Assembly (NCBI RefSeq): GCF_018139565.1
Contig: NZ_JAGSPK010000004.1
Span: 124,001-188,000 of the forward strand
DNA length: 64,000 nucleotides
From: Cognatundibacterium rivi
Lineage (GTDB): Bacteria > Pseudomonadota > Gammaproteobacteria > Burkholderiales > Burkholderiaceae_D
Reading direction: 5' to 3'
Under the pieces are notes generated by a model that was not told the origin of the DNA, searched no databases, and saw only the letters and a program-made list of their open reading frames with translations. Positions 47,952 through 57,557 of the stretch are shown here, piece after piece. How positions within the stretch are numbered: position 1 is the stretch's first letter; every line of letters starts with the position of its first letter. Both the position numbers and the translations under genes were made by a program.

Positions 47952-48728
47952 TTACTGCACACTCATTCCGTCATCTGCCGTTACGATTGCACCATTCAGG
48001 AAGCGGGACTCTTCTGCTGCCAACAATAACAACAGGCCATCAAGATCTTCAGGTGTGCCGACGCGCTTGCGTGGCAGCATTTCTATCAGTTTCTGTCCTT
48101 GTTCAGTGTCGAAATATTCCTGATTGATTTCTGTCGAAATATATCCGGGGCAAATTGCATTCACGTTGATGCCGTATTTGCCCCATTCAACTGCCATTGC
48201 CTTCGTCATGTGTACGACTGCAGCTTTACTCATGCAGTAGATGCCAATTTGTGGCAACACGCGCAGACCCGCGACTGAGGCGATGTTGATAATGCGGTGT
48301 TGTTTTCGTTGGTCGCCTTTGTATCTGGTGATCATCCGTTTTGCAGTTTCCTGCGCCACAAAAAATGAACCCCGTTGATTGGTATCCATCACATAATTGT
48401 AATCATCAGGGGTAACGTCGACCAGACGTTGCGTCGTTGATACACCTGAGTTGTTGATCAGAATATCGATAGGGCCGGCTTCCGTTTCAGCATGGGCGAT
48501 CGCTGATTTGATGCTCGCATAGTCTGTCACATCCAGCGCGACGACGTGGGCTGCACCGCCATCAGCTTCAATTTCTGCGCGTAATTCTTTCAGTCTGTCA
48601 ACGCGGCGGGAGGCAAGCACGACCTGTGCGCCAGCTTTTGCCAGCACTTTCGCAAAGCGAGCACCTAAACCGCTGGATGCACCGGTAATCAGTGCGACTT
48701 TTCCCTCAAAATTAATTTCTATTCCCAT
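47952..48728 (-). CDS. Short-chain dehydrogenase/reductase (FabG-like)
   Basis: A 258-aa classical SDR. GASSGLGARF is the cofactor loop (about 16-25), NNSGV follows, and the catalytic Ser and Tyr-Lys lie in IASVAG and YCMSK. The acidic or basic choice at the second strand (ASRRVDR) suggests NADP(H). Start at 48728 with GGAGATAC upstream. Its neighbours point to 3-hydroxyacyl-CoA or related oxidation, but the substrate is not known. Confidence 0.88.
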   Translation of the reverse strand: MGIEINFEGKVALITGASSGLGARFAKVLAKAGAQVVLASRRVDRLKELRAEIEADGGAAHVVALDVTDYASIKSAIAHAETEAGPIDILINNSGVSTTQRLVDVTPDDYNYVMDTNQRGSFFVAQETAKRMITRYKGDQRKQHRIINIASVAGLRVLPQIGIYCMSKAAVVHMTKAMAVEWGKYGINVNAICPGYISTEINQEYFDTEQGQKLIEMLPRKRVGTPEDLDGLLLLLAAEESRFLNGAIVTADDGMSVQ

Positions 48729-49044
48729 CAGTATCTCCTGCAAAAATTTGGATAAACTCAGTACTTCCGTTTAATACACTATCATGACATACAGTGTCTT
48801 TTTGTGTGGCCCAGAATTTAGCACGCGCTGTCTTTTGATTGATAGTTCTGAGAGATTCATCGCTTTAATTGATGCAGGCTAAACACTGCTCTGCGATAAT
48901 TATCTTTCGCCAACACTCAGTATCCGCGTTCCGCAATGGATGTCTTCATCTAATCGGCTGCTTGCGCAATGGCAGATCAACAGCTAACATGCGTTGATTA
49001 ATTTAGCACGTTCGTTCGAAAAATATTTTAAAGCGATTACAGTC
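48729..49044. other. Divergent promoter region between SDR and ETF-QO
   Basis: A 316-bp non-coding region. The 11-mer AATTTAGCACG occurs twice, at 48815-48825 (87 bp from the SDR start) and 49000-49010 (35 bp from the ETF-QO start), followed in the second case by ACGTTCGT, a palindrome of the ACGNNCGT type. These could be sites for one shared regulator. Confidence 0.55.
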
Positions 49045-50715
49045 ATGACCCAAAACATTCTTGAACAGTACGGTCCCCGCGATGCGATGGAGTACGATGT
49101 CGTTATTGTCGGCGGCGGTCCTGCAGGCTTGTCTGCTGCGATCAAACTCAAGCAACTCGCAGTGGAAAACGGAAATGAAGTTTCCGTTTGCGTGCTGGAA
49201 AAAGGTGGCGAGCTTGGTGCTCATATTCTTTCCGGGGCGGTGATGGATCCAGAGGCGCTGAGTGAACTTTTTCCTGACTGGAAAGAGCTTGGCGCTCCGC
49301 TGAACACGGAAGTGACTGAAGACCGATTCTTATTTTTATCTGAAACCAAGGCATACAAAACACCGAACTGGATGTTGCCTGCCTGTTTTCAGAATCATGG
49401 AAACTACGTGATTTCGCTGGCCAACGTAGTGCGTTGGCTGGGGCAACAGGCTGAAGCATTAGGTGTAGAGATTTTCCCGGGCTTTCCTGCTGCAGAAATC
49501 CTGTATAACGACGATGGCTCGGTAAAAGGTGTTGCGACTGGCAATATGGGCGTGAATCGCGAAGGCGAGCCGGGTCCAGCATTCCAGCTTGGTATGGAGT
49601 TGCATGCAAAATATACTTTGTTTGCTGAAGGTGCCCGTGGACATCTTGGTAAGCAACTGATCGCAAAATATAAGCTGGATGCCGGTAAAGACCCTCAGAC
49701 TTATGGTATCGGTATTAAAGAATTGTGGGAAATTGATCCCGCTAAGCATCAGCCTGGTCTGGTAATACACACAGCTGGATGGCCGCTGGATAACGCTACT
49801 TATGGCGGTTCTTTCCTGTATCACTTGGAAAATAACCAGGTCGCAGTCGGTTATGTGGTCGGGCTTGGATATGAAAATCCGTATCTCTCGCCGTATGAAG
49901 AATTTCAGCGTTATAAAACCCATCCGGAAATCCGCCAGTTCTTTGAGGGCGGTAAGCGGATTGCGTACGGCGCGCGTGCGATTACAGCGGGTGGCTTGCA
50001 GTCATTGCCCAAGCTGACTTTCCCAGGTGGCGCTTTAATTGGTTGTGATGCCGGTTTCCTGAACGCCAGCCGCATCAAAGGCAGTCATGCTGCGATCAAG
50101 ACTGGGATGTTAGCTGCCAATGCAGTGTTTGATGCTTTAGGCGAAAATCGTCAATACGATGAAGTGACCGCGTACAGCACAGCTTTCGAGGCATCTTGGT
50201 TGCATGAGGAATTACATAAAGCGCGCAATTTCAAGCCGTCCATGAGTAAGGGTTTGGTACTTGGCACATTAATGGTTGGAATTGATCAGGTCGTTTTTGG
50301 TGGCAAAGCACCATGGACCTTGAGACATACGCATGCCGATCACGAGTGTTTGCGTCCAGCTTCTGAGTTTCAGCCAATTAACTATCCTAAGCCGGATGGC
50401 AAGCTGACATTTGATCGTTTGTCTTCTGTATTTATCTCCAACACGAATCATGCAGAAGACCAGCCTATCCATCTGACTTTAAAAAATAGTAACGTTCCGG
50501 TTGACGTGAATCTGGCGAAATATGCAGGCCCGGAAGCGCGGTATTGTCCAGCCGGTGTGTACGAATTTATGAAGACCGATGATGGTAAGGATCGTTTGCA
50601 GATCAATTCACAAAACTGTGTTCATTGTAAGACTTGTGATATTAAAGATCCGACGCAAAACATCGTGTGGGTGACACCGGAAGGTGGCGGTGGACCCAAC
50701 TACCCGAACATGTAA
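49045..50715 (+). CDS. Electron transfer flavoprotein-ubiquinone oxidoreductase
   Basis: A 556-aa membrane-bound flavoprotein that passes electrons from acyl-CoA dehydrogenases, via ETF, to ubiquinone. FAD motif GGGPAGLSAAIKL (about 19-31), then GAHILSGAVMDPEAL, and the C-terminal 4Fe-4S ligands CPAGVYEF, QNCVHCKTC. ATG 49045 (MTQNILEQYG) is the family start; an upstream ATG at 48994 adds a non-homologous stretch. It lies amid genes for ketone-body and fatty-acid oxidation. Confidence 0.95.
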   Translation: MTQNILEQYGPRDAMEYDVVIVGGGPAGLSAAIKLKQLAVENGNEVSVCVLEKGGELGAHILSGAVMDPEALSELFPDWKELGAPLNTEVTEDRFLFLSETKAYKTPNWMLPACFQNHGNYVISLANVVRWLGQQAEALGVEIFPGFPAAEILYNDDGSVKGVATGNMGVNREGEPGPAFQLGMELHAKYTLFAEGARGHLGKQLIAKYKLDAGKDPQTYGIGIKELWEIDPAKHQPGLVIHTAGWPLDNATYGGSFLYHLENNQVAVGYVVGLGYENPYLSPYEEFQRYKTHPEIRQFFEGGKRIAYGARAITAGGLQSLPKLTFPGGALIGCDAGFLNASRIKGSHAAIKTGMLAANAVFDALGENRQYDEVTAYSTAFEASWLHEELHKARNFKPSMSKGLVLGTLMVGIDQVVFGGKAPWTLRHTHADHECLRPASEFQPINYPKPDGKLTFDRLSSVFISNTNHAEDQPIHLTLKNSNVPVDVNLAKYAGPEARYCPAGVYEFMKTDDGKDRLQINSQNCVHCKTCDIKDPTQNIVWVTPEGGGGPNYPNM

Positions 50716-50721
50716 AACTGA

Positions 50722-50753
50722 AAAAAGCCGCTGTGAAAAAACAGCGGCTTTTT
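50722..50753. terminator. Bidirectional terminator between ETF-QO and 3-hydroxybutyrate dehydrogenase
   Basis: AAAAAGCCGCTGT (50722-50734), GAAAAA, ACAGCGGCTTTTT (50741-50753): a perfect 13-bp stem with A/T flanks, serving two convergent genes. Confidence 0.95.
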
Positions 50754-50776
50754 CATAAAAGGGAGAAGTACTATCG

Positions 50777-51571
50777 TTATTGTGCCGCCCAGCCGCCATC
50801 CATGTTCCAGGCAACCCCTCTGATCTGACTAGCGGAGTCGCTGCAGAAAAATACTGCAAGAGCCCCTAGTTGTTCCGGAGTCACGAATTCTCCTGATGGC
50901 TGTTTTTCCGCAAGCAGCGCTTTTTTTGCCGCTTCATTACTGATATTGTCTCGCTCCGCGCGGGCATCGACCTGTTTTTGTACTAATGGTGTCAGCACCC
51001 ATCCTGGGCAAATCGCATTGCAGGTAATTCCCGTTTGCGCGTTTTCGAGTGCGGTGGTTTTTGTCAGCCCGATCAAGCCATGTTTTGCTGCAACATAGGC
51101 AGACTTTTGTGCAGACGCGACCAGACCGTGTACTGACGCGAGATTAATGATGCGACCCCAGTTTTTCTCTTTCATATAAGGCAGTGCCAGCCTTGTCGTA
51201 TGGAAGCAGGAGGTCAGATTAATCGCAATAATGGCATCCCATTTTTCGACCGGAAAATCCTCAATATTCGCAACATATTGAATGCCCGCGTTATTGACGA
51301 GTATGTCGACGCCACCAAATGTCGCGCTGGCAAATGCCATCAAGGCGGCAATCTCGCTGGCTTTGCTCATATCGGCGTTGTGGTAAGCAGTTTTGACGCT
51401 GAATTTTTCTTCGGTGGTTTTCTGAATTGCCTGAATCTCATCCGGATCACCAAAGCCGTTAAATACGATGTTTGCGCCCGCGGCAGCGAGTGAATGCGCG
51501 ATACCCAGACCGATTCCTGAAGTTGAGCCTGTCACCAGTGCTGTTTTTCCACGTAAAAAAGATGCTTGCAT
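50777..51571 (-). CDS. bdhA: 3-hydroxybutyrate dehydrogenase
   Basis: A 264-aa SDR oxidising (R)-3-hydroxybutyrate to acetoacetate with NAD. TGSTSGIGLGI is the cofactor loop, ASVHGLVASAQKSAYVAAKH carries catalytic Ser and Tyr-Lys, and the C-terminal GVAWNMDGGW is typical. ATG 51571 has GGAG eight bases upstream. With scoAB nearby the window contains the pathway from hydroxybutyrate (for example from polyhydroxybutyrate) to acetoacetyl-CoA. Confidence 0.92.
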   Translation of the reverse strand: MQASFLRGKTALVTGSTSGIGLGIAHSLAAAGANIVFNGFGDPDEIQAIQKTTEEKFSVKTAYHNADMSKASEIAALMAFASATFGGVDILVNNAGIQYVANIEDFPVEKWDAIIAINLTSCFHTTRLALPYMKEKNWGRIINLASVHGLVASAQKSAYVAAKHGLIGLTKTTALENAQTGITCNAICPGWVLTPLVQKQVDARAERDNISNEAAKKALLAEKQPSGEFVTPEQLGALAVFFCSDSASQIRGVAWNMDGGWAAQ

Positions 51572-51699
51572 GTTGACTCCTGACATTAGTTATATAAAAA
51601 AGCATGCGTACAAAGCGAATGTGAATGATTTTAAGCGTAACGATCGGTAAAATGTGAGTTACTAGCAGTAGTAAAAATACTATCTCAGGGGAATGCCTC

Positions 51700-52569
51700 A
51701 TGCAGCCAAGGCGCAATACCGTTCAATGCTTGTCTCCATCGGGGCTGCATACGATGTCCTACAAAGAGTGGGGTGACTCCGAAAATACCAAGGTACTGGT
51801 CTGTGTGCATGGCGTGACGCGGGTTGCCGACGATTTTGATGCTGTCGCGCAGTCCTTATCGTCGCATTACCGGGTTGTCTGTCCTGATGTTGTGGGTCGT
51901 GGCTATTCTGGCCGACTGCGCAATCCCTTGCACTATCAGTTGCCGCAATATGTCAGTGACATGGTGACTTTACTAGCGCGTTTGCAAGCAACAACTGTCG
52001 ATTGGCTTGGTACTTCGATGGGCGGGCTGATAGGAATGGGAATTGCTTCGTTGGAAGGTAACCCGATACGTAAGCTGATCTTGAATGATGTAGGGCCAGC
52101 GCTTAATTCTGAGGCTTTGTTACGAATCGGCACTTACATTGGTGAGGATATACAGTTCCGAACTTTCGAAGAGGCTGCCACGTACATCAAGACGATTTCG
52201 CTCTCATTTGGTGAACATACTGAGGCTCAGTGGAGTAAATTGGCACGCGATGTCTTGCGCCAGACTCCCGATGGTCATTGGCGCAAGCATTATGATTTGT
52301 CTTTGGCTGACGCGTTTAAGGCGACGACACCGGAAATGATTGCGGCCGGACAGGCGATGCTTTGGGCTGCTTATGATGCGATTCGTTGCGAAACCTTGCT
52401 GGTGCGCGGTGCCGATTCTGATTTGCTGACAGCAGATACTGCGCTTGCGATGACGAAGCGCGGCCCATGTGCGCAGTTGATAGAAGTACCCCACGTCGGG
52501 CATGCCCCAACTTTTGTCAGTGAAGAGCAAATCAAACTGGTGCGTGATTTTTTGTTAAATGAAAAATAG
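51700..52569 (+). CDS. Alpha/beta hydrolase
   Basis: A 289-aa alpha/beta-fold hydrolase. Nucleophile elbow GTSMGG (Ser about residue 108), an Asp in RGADSDLL and a His in VPHVGHAP complete the triad. CVHGVTRVADDFD is the oxyanion-hole loop. The substrate cannot be predicted. It lies 8 bp before the ridA start, so the two are probably co-transcribed. Confidence 0.88.
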   Translation: MQPRRNTVQCLSPSGLHTMSYKEWGDSENTKVLVCVHGVTRVADDFDAVAQSLSSHYRVVCPDVVGRGYSGRLRNPLHYQLPQYVSDMVTLLARLQATTVDWLGTSMGGLIGMGIASLEGNPIRKLILNDVGPALNSEALLRIGTYIGEDIQFRTFEEAATYIKTISLSFGEHTEAQWSKLARDVLRQTPDGHWRKHYDLSLADAFKATTPEMIAAGQAMLWAAYDAIRCETLLVRGADSDLLTADTALAMTKRGPCAQLIEVPHVGHAPTFVSEEQIKLVRDFLLNEK

Positions 52570-52577
52570 AGTGAGTG

Positions 52578-52928
52578 ATGGAAATAAAGAGATTGCACGT
52601 TGGTAAGCGCTTATCTGAGGTGGCGATATGTAATGGCGTCGTTTATCTGGCCGGGCAGATACCGGAAGATGTGAGTCAGGGCATTGCTGGTCAGACTAAA
52701 GAGGTACTTGGTCATATCGATCGCCTTTTGTCCGAGGCAGGGAGTGATAAGTCTCGGATACTTTCTTGTCAGATTTTTTTGACTGACATCAGTCAAATTG
52801 GCGAGATGAATACCGTCTGGGATGCGTGGGTTGCAGAAAATAATTCACCGCCACGCGCGACCGTAGAAGCCCGGCTGGCCAATCCTGATTGGTTGATAGA
52901 AATCGTTGTAACTGCAGCGCAAAAATAA
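52578..52928 (+). CDS. RidA family protein
   Basis: A 116-aa protein of the RidA (YjgF/UK114) family, which hydrolyses reactive enamines and imines. LAGQIPEDVS and the substrate-anchoring Arg in SPPRATVEARLANP are visible. Start at ATG 52578; a GTG three bases earlier is less likely. It lies 8 bp before relA and so is probably read with it. Confidence 0.87.
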   Translation: MEIKRLHVGKRLSEVAICNGVVYLAGQIPEDVSQGIAGQTKEVLGHIDRLLSEAGSDKSRILSCQIFLTDISQIGEMNTVWDAWVAENNSPPRATVEARLANPDWLIEIVVTAAQK

Positions 52929-52936
52929 AGAATTGT

Positions 52937-55171
52937 ATGGTATCGACATCAGTTGCCGCATCAGAATCTCAGTTATTGGAAGGTCTGTCAGAAGCAGAGA
53001 AAGATAGGCTTATTTCTGCACTTGAATTTGTTACGCCGTTTTATGCGGAAAAAGACGTAATTACCGGACAGAATGCGTTGCAGTTTGTGCGTGGAGTGGC
53101 GTCCACACTGGCGATGTTGCGCACTGATATAGACTCACGTATTGCTGCTTTATTGTTCGAGTTGCCAGAATTAAACCCGATCGCGGCCGAGCAAATCGAA
53201 GCCCGTTACGGACAAGAGATTGCTGATCTGGTCAGTGGCATCCGGCGCCTGATGAAACTCCGCGAGACTGCGCTGACCCATCATGATGTTGGTCATGGCA
53301 AGGATGCGGCCGAGAAAGCTGCTGCGCAGATGGAAACGCTGCGCAAAATGATGCTGGCAATGGCAACCGATATGCGGGTAGTGTTGATCAGGCTAGCGTC
53401 GCGGGTGACAACTCTGCGTTATTTTGCCGAGTGCAAGCGCGAAGATAGCGCTACGCAGCAATATGCCAGCGAGACGATGAATCTGTATGCGCCGCTGGCA
53501 AACAGGCTGGGCGTGTGGCAACTGAAGTGGGAGCTTGAGGATTTATCGTTCCGCTTTCTTGAGCCCGCACAATACAAACGTATAGCCAAAATGCTGGAAG
53601 AAAAGCGTGTGGAGCGCGAGAGTTTCGTTGCAACGGCATTGGCACGTTTAACTTCCGAATTGAAAAACGCAGGTATCAAAGGTGAGGTATCTGGCCGTCC
53701 TAAGCACATTTACAGTATCTGGAAAAAGATGAAGGGTAAGTCAGTTAATTTTGACGAACTCTATGATGTGCGCGCGTTCCGGGTGGTTGTTGAGGATATC
53801 AAGGATTGTTATACGGTACTCGGACTCGTGCACAACGTCTGGGCGCCAATTCCGAAAGAATTTGACGATTACATTTCCCGCCCAAAATCGAATGGCTATA
53901 AATCTCTGCATACGGTCGTTGTTGTAGAGGATGGCCGGCCGCTTGAGGTGCAGATCCGGACGAAAGAAATGCATCAATTCGCGGAATATGGCGTCGCAGC
54001 GCATTGGCGTTATAAAGAAAGCGGTGGCTCTAACTTCACTGCGCAAGAATATGACGAAAAAATTGCTTGGCTGCGACAGTTACTTGCCTGGAAAAGCGAG
54101 GTTGCTGATGCGGTTGTTGAGCATGAAGATATACAAAGAGAGTGGGTGGAAAAGCTGAAGTCTGCGAGTCTGGATGAGCGGATTTATGTGCTGACGCCAC
54201 AGGCAAGAGTGATTGAATTGCCGCGAGAGGCGACGCCGGTTGACTTTGCTTATCAGTTGCATACAGACGTTGGTCATCGTTGTCGCGGTGCCCGAGTCGA
54301 TGGCGTGATGGTGCCGTTAAACACGCGTCTGCAGAATGGGCAGACCGTTGAAATCATTACGCTGAAGGCCGGATCTGCGCAGTCTGGCCCATCCAGGGAC
54401 TGGCTGCATTCCGAGTATTCGGTCAGTACGCGTACCCGTAGCAAAATACGCGCGTGGTTTAACGTCATTGATCAGCAGGAAACGCTGGCATCTGGGCGGG
54501 CACTGGTCGAAAAAACTTTGCAGCGTGAAGGTAAGACTGCAGTTAATCTTGAGGAGTTGGCGCGCAAGCTGGGCTTTGCCGCATTGGATGATTTATTGCT
54601 GTCTGTCGGTAAAGAGGAATTCAGTCTCAGGCAGATAGAAACAGTGCTCAGGGATAGCCCGGTCGAAATACCTGACGATCTGAATATCACTAATAAGAGT
54701 CGTGCATCAAGTGTTACGCAAGGTGCGAAATCTGGCGTACTGGTTGTCGGGACAGATGGATTGATGACGCAGTTGGCACGTTGTTGTAAACCTGCGCCGC
54801 CGGATGATATCGTTGGCTTTGTTACCCGAGGTAAGGGCGTTTCCATTCACCGGCTGACCTGCAAAAATTTCGCAGAAATGCGTAATAAGGCACCCGAACG
54901 GGTGATACAGACGACGTGGGGTGAGCACGGTAAGGATACGGTTTATCCTGTCGATATTTTTGTATTAGCGCAAGACAGGCAGGGCTTGTTGCGCGATATC
55001 TCTGAAGTTTTTTCTAAGGAAAAAATTAATGTGGTTGGCGTGAATACGCAGAGTGCAAAATCGCAGGCTCGGATGTCGTTTACTGCTGAAATCGGCGGCA
55101 CTTCGCAATTGCAAAAAGCCTTGACGACAATACGCGAAGTAAGTGGAGTGCTTGAGGTTCGGAGGCAATAA
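52937..55171 (+). CDS. relA: GTP pyrophosphokinase RelA (synthetase-only type)
   Basis: A 744-aa (p)ppGpp synthetase of the stringent response. The HD domain (about 30-180) has FELPEL at about 74-79 in place of the catalytic HD pair, so hydrolase activity is probably lost. The synthetase domain (about 240-355) carries EFDDYISRPKSNGYKSLHT (308-326); EFDD is the ExDD form of monofunctional RelA rather than the RxKD of bifunctional Rel/SpoT. TGS (about 405-465) and C-terminal ACT (about 670-742) domains follow. Start ATG 52937, as an upstream in-frame start reads through ridA. Confidence 0.92.
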   Translation: MVSTSVAASESQLLEGLSEAEKDRLISALEFVTPFYAEKDVITGQNALQFVRGVASTLAMLRTDIDSRIAALLFELPELNPIAAEQIEARYGQEIADLVSGIRRLMKLRETALTHHDVGHGKDAAEKAAAQMETLRKMMLAMATDMRVVLIRLASRVTTLRYFAECKREDSATQQYASETMNLYAPLANRLGVWQLKWELEDLSFRFLEPAQYKRIAKMLEEKRVERESFVATALARLTSELKNAGIKGEVSGRPKHIYSIWKKMKGKSVNFDELYDVRAFRVVVEDIKDCYTVLGLVHNVWAPIPKEFDDYISRPKSNGYKSLHTVVVVEDGRPLEVQIRTKEMHQFAEYGVAAHWRYKESGGSNFTAQEYDEKIAWLRQLLAWKSEVADAVVEHEDIQREWVEKLKSASLDERIYVLTPQARVIELPREATPVDFAYQLHTDVGHRCRGARVDGVMVPLNTRLQNGQTVEIITLKAGSAQSGPSRDWLHSEYSVSTRTRSKIRAWFNVIDQQETLASGRALVEKTLQREGKTAVNLEELARKLGFAALDDLLLSVGKEEFSLRQIETVLRDSPVEIPDDLNITNKSRASSVTQGAKSGVLVVGTDGLMTQLARCCKPAPPDDIVGFVTRGKGVSIHRLTCKNFAEMRNKAPERVIQTTWGEHGKDTVYPVDIFVLAQDRQGLLRDISEVFSKEKINVVGVNTQSAKSQARMSFTAEIGGTSQLQKALTTIREVSGVLEVRRQ

Positions 55172-55262
55172 AGCAAGCCGGGGCGAATGCGGAGAAAATA
55201 CAAGCGCCTGTTCTGTTCGTAGAAAAAGTTCGGTTCAGGGCTAGTAATTGTTCGCAGGTCTC

Positions 55263-55271
55263 TGCTATACT
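55263..55271 (+). promoter_or_regulatory. Extended -10 promoter of tRNA-Val
   Basis: TGCTATACT (TG-N-TATACT) ends 11 bp before the tRNA. No good -35 box is visible, which fits an extended -10 promoter. It may also drive the thrS leader, since no terminator separates them. Confidence 0.55.
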
Positions 55272-55282
55272 TCGGTTTCTTT

Positions 55283-55359
55283 AGACGCGTAGCTCAGCTG
55301 GTTAGAGCACTACCTTGACATGGTAGGGGTCGTTGGTTCGAGTCCAATCGTGTCTACCA
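55283..55359 (+). tRNA. tRNA-Val (anticodon GAC)
   Basis: A 77-nt cloverleaf with encoded CCA: acceptor AGACGCG/CGTGTCT, anticodon stem CTACC/GGTAG with loop TTGACAT (anticodon GAC, reading GUC/GUU), and T-loop TTCGAGT. It lies 55 nt before the threonine-rich leader ORF of thrS. Confidence 0.97.
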
Positions 55360-55414
55360 ACGGATTTAAGAAATATAAGTATTTTTAGATAAGAGCGAGA
55401 AAGGCATCCTGGTT

Positions 55415-55459
55415 ATGACACCGCGAACTACCACGCAAATGGTTTGGGAGCGACTCTAG
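55415..55459 (+). CDS. Putative threonine leader peptide of thrS
   Basis: A 14-codon ORF, MTPRTTTQMVWERL then TAG. Four of the first seven codons are Thr (ACA, and ACT-ACC-ACG in a row, so all four Thr codons are used). AAAGG lies ten bases before the ATG. Twenty-nine bases past the stop begins a strong terminator, and thrS follows. The arrangement is that of an amino-acid attenuator, with charged tRNA-Thr as the signal. Translation is not shown. Confidence 0.65.
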   Translation: MTPRTTTQMVWERL

Positions 55460-55467
55460 TCGAGGAT

Positions 55468-55519
55468 CTTTTTCGTCTGTATCAAATTTGAAAAAGCACG
55501 GCTAGCCGTGCTTTTTTTT
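55468..55519 (+). terminator. thrS leader terminator with possible antiterminator
   Basis: Terminator: AAAAAGCACGGC, TA, GCCGTGCTTTTT (stem core 55496-55502 with 55505-55511) then more Ts to 55519. Alternative: CTTTTTC (55468-55474) pairs with GAAAAAG (55490-55496), which would occupy the 5' foot of the terminator. A ribosome resting on the leader stop (55457-55459) would cover part of 55468-55474 and favour termination; one stalled on the Thr codons would leave it free. Confidence 0.8.
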
Positions 55520-55575
55520 CGTCTTTATTTTCTAATCGCAAATTTCGGCAAACTTCTGCCACTATGGAGAGTGAC

Positions 55576-57486
55576 ATGGTCTCAGTAAAACTTCCTGATG
55601 GTTCGCAACGTCAATTTGATGCGCCTGTAACCGTGGCGCAAGTTGCCGCCAGTATTGGCGCTGGCCTTGCGAAGGCGGCGCTCGCTGGCAGAGTTGATGG
55701 TGTTTTGGTGGATACCTCATTCCTGATTGAGCGGGATGCCGAGTTGGCAATCGTGACCGACAAAGATGCTGATGGGTTGGATGTGATTCGTCATTCGACA
55801 GCGCATTTGCTGGCTTATGCGGTAAAAGAATTATTTCCCGATGCGCAGGTGACAATTGGACCTGTGATCGAAAACGGCTTTTATTACGATTTTTCTTATA
55901 AGCGTCCATTTACTCCTGACGATTTGCTCGCGATAGAAAAGAAAATGACTGAGCTCGCTAAAAAAGACGAATCGGTTATCCGCAAGGTATTGCCGCGGGA
56001 CGAGGCTGTTGCTTACTTTAAATCGATCGGTGAGGCTTATAAGGCGGAAATCATTGAGTCGATTCCTGTTGATCAGGATGTCTCTCTTTATACCGAGGGC
56101 ACTTTTACTGATTTGTGTCGTGGGCCGCACGTGCCATCCACTGGCAAGCTGAAAGTCTTTAAATTGATGAAACTCGCTGGTGCTTACTGGCGTGGCGATT
56201 CTAAGAATGAAATGTTGCAGCGTATTTACGGTACTGCTTTTGCAAAAAAAGAAGATCAGGAACAATACCTGCACATGCTGGAAGAGGCTGAAAAGCGTGA
56301 TCACCGTAAGCTGGGTAAGTCACTGGATTTATTCCATTTTCAGGATGAGGCTCCGGGTCTAGTATTTTGGCATGCAAAAGGCTGGACGATCTGGCAGCAA
56401 GTCGAGCAATACATGCGTAAGGTTTATCAGGAGTGCGGTTATCAGGAGGTGAAGGGGCCGCAAATTCTGGATAGCAGTCTCTGGGGGAAAACAGGTCATT
56501 GGGATAACTACAAAGACAATATGTTTATCACAGAGTCGGAAAATCGCTCCTATGCGCTGAAGCCGATGAATTGCCCTGGGCATGTGCAGATTTTCAATTC
56601 TGGAATGAAAAGTTATCGCGATTTGCCATTGCGGTTTGGTGAATTCGGTCAGTGCCATCGTAACGAGCCGTCCGGTGCTTTGCACGGAATTATGCGTGTG
56701 CGTGGATTTACTCAGGATGACGGACACATTTTCTGTACGGAAGAGCAGATTCAGGATGAGGTAATTGCTTTCCACCCTCAGGCCATGAAGGTCTATGATG
56801 ACTTTGGCTTTAAAAATATTGCGATTAAACTTGCATTGCGGCCAGAAAATCGCATTGGCAGTGACGAGGTTTGGGATACTGCTGAAGAAACACTGCGCGC
56901 TGGCTTGCGTGCTTGCGGTGTGACCGAGTGGGAAGAGTTGCCAGGTGAGGGCGCATTTTACGGTCCGAAAATCGAATACCATTTGAAAGATAGCCTGGGT
57001 CGCCCTTGGCAAGTCGGTACTATGCAGGTCGACTTTTTTATGCCGGGTCGCCTGGGTGCTGAATATGTGGCTGATGATAACAGTCGCAAAGTGCCGGTCA
57101 TGTTACATCGCGCTATTGTTGGCTCGATGGAGCGCTTCATTGGCATTTTGATTGAAAATCATGCTGGTGCTTTGCCTTTGTGGTTATCTCCAGTGCAAGT
57201 TTCTGTGTTAAATATCTCAGAGTCGCAAGCAGAATACGCAAAATCTGTTGCTGAAATCCTGAAGAAACAAGGGTTTAGGGTTAACACGGATTTGCGTAAT
57301 GAGAAAATTACCTATAAAATACGCGAGCACTCTATTCAAAAAATGCCTTACATAGTAGTAATAGGTGATAAAGAACGAGATGCAAACACAGTCGCTGTGC
57401 GTACGCGTGGCAATCTGGATCTGGGGGTGATGCCTCTTGATGCCTTCATAGCTCGTTTAAAAAACGAAGCAGACACTAAGGTTTAA
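55576..57486 (+). CDS. thrS: Threonyl-tRNA synthetase
   Basis: A 636-aa class II synthetase. N-terminal TGS domain (about 1-62), editing domain with [19 protein letters not shown], catalytic core with zinc ligands (Cys in [10 protein letters not shown], His residues later) and motif 2 [12 protein letters not shown], then an anticodon-binding domain (about 535-636). ATG 55576 (MVSVKLPDG) is chosen over ATG 55564 because GGAGAG lies just before it. It is preceded by a threonine leader and terminator, and followed by infC. Confidence 0.97.
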   Translation: MVSVKLPDGSQRQFDAPVTVAQVAASIGAGLAKAALAGRVDGVLVDTSFLIERDAELAIVTDKDADGLDVIRHSTAHLLAYAVKELFPDAQVTIGPVIENGFYYDFSYKRPFTPDDLLAIEKKMTELAKKDESVIRKVLPRDEAVAYFKSIGEAYKAEIIESIPVDQDVSLYTEGTFTDLCRGPHVPSTGKLKVFKLMKLAGAYWRGDSKNEMLQRIYGTAFAKKEDQEQYLHMLEEAEKRDHRKLGKSLDLFHFQDEAPGLVFWHAKGWTIWQQVEQYMRKVYQECGYQEVKGPQILDSSLWGKTGHWDNYKDNMFITESENRSYALKPMNCPGHVQIFNSGMKSYRDLPLRFGEFGQCHRNEPSGALHGIMRVRGFTQDDGHIFCTEEQIQDEVIAFHPQAMKVYDDFGFKNIAIKLALRPENRIGSDEVWDTAEETLRAGLRACGVTEWEELPGEGAFYGPKIEYHLKDSLGRPWQVGTMQVDFFMPGRLGAEYVADDNSRKVPVMLHRAIVGSMERFIGILIENHAGALPLWLSPVQVSVLNISESQAEYAKSVAEILKKQGFRVNTDLRNEKITYKIREHSIQKMPYIVVIGDKERDANTVAVRTRGNLDLGVMPLDAFIARLKNEADTKV

Positions 57487-57557
57487 CAGATCAGTCCGCA
57501 ATCTTGCTGTAAGCGAGATTGGCATGGTAAAGATTTAATTTTTTAAAGGAAACTGCA

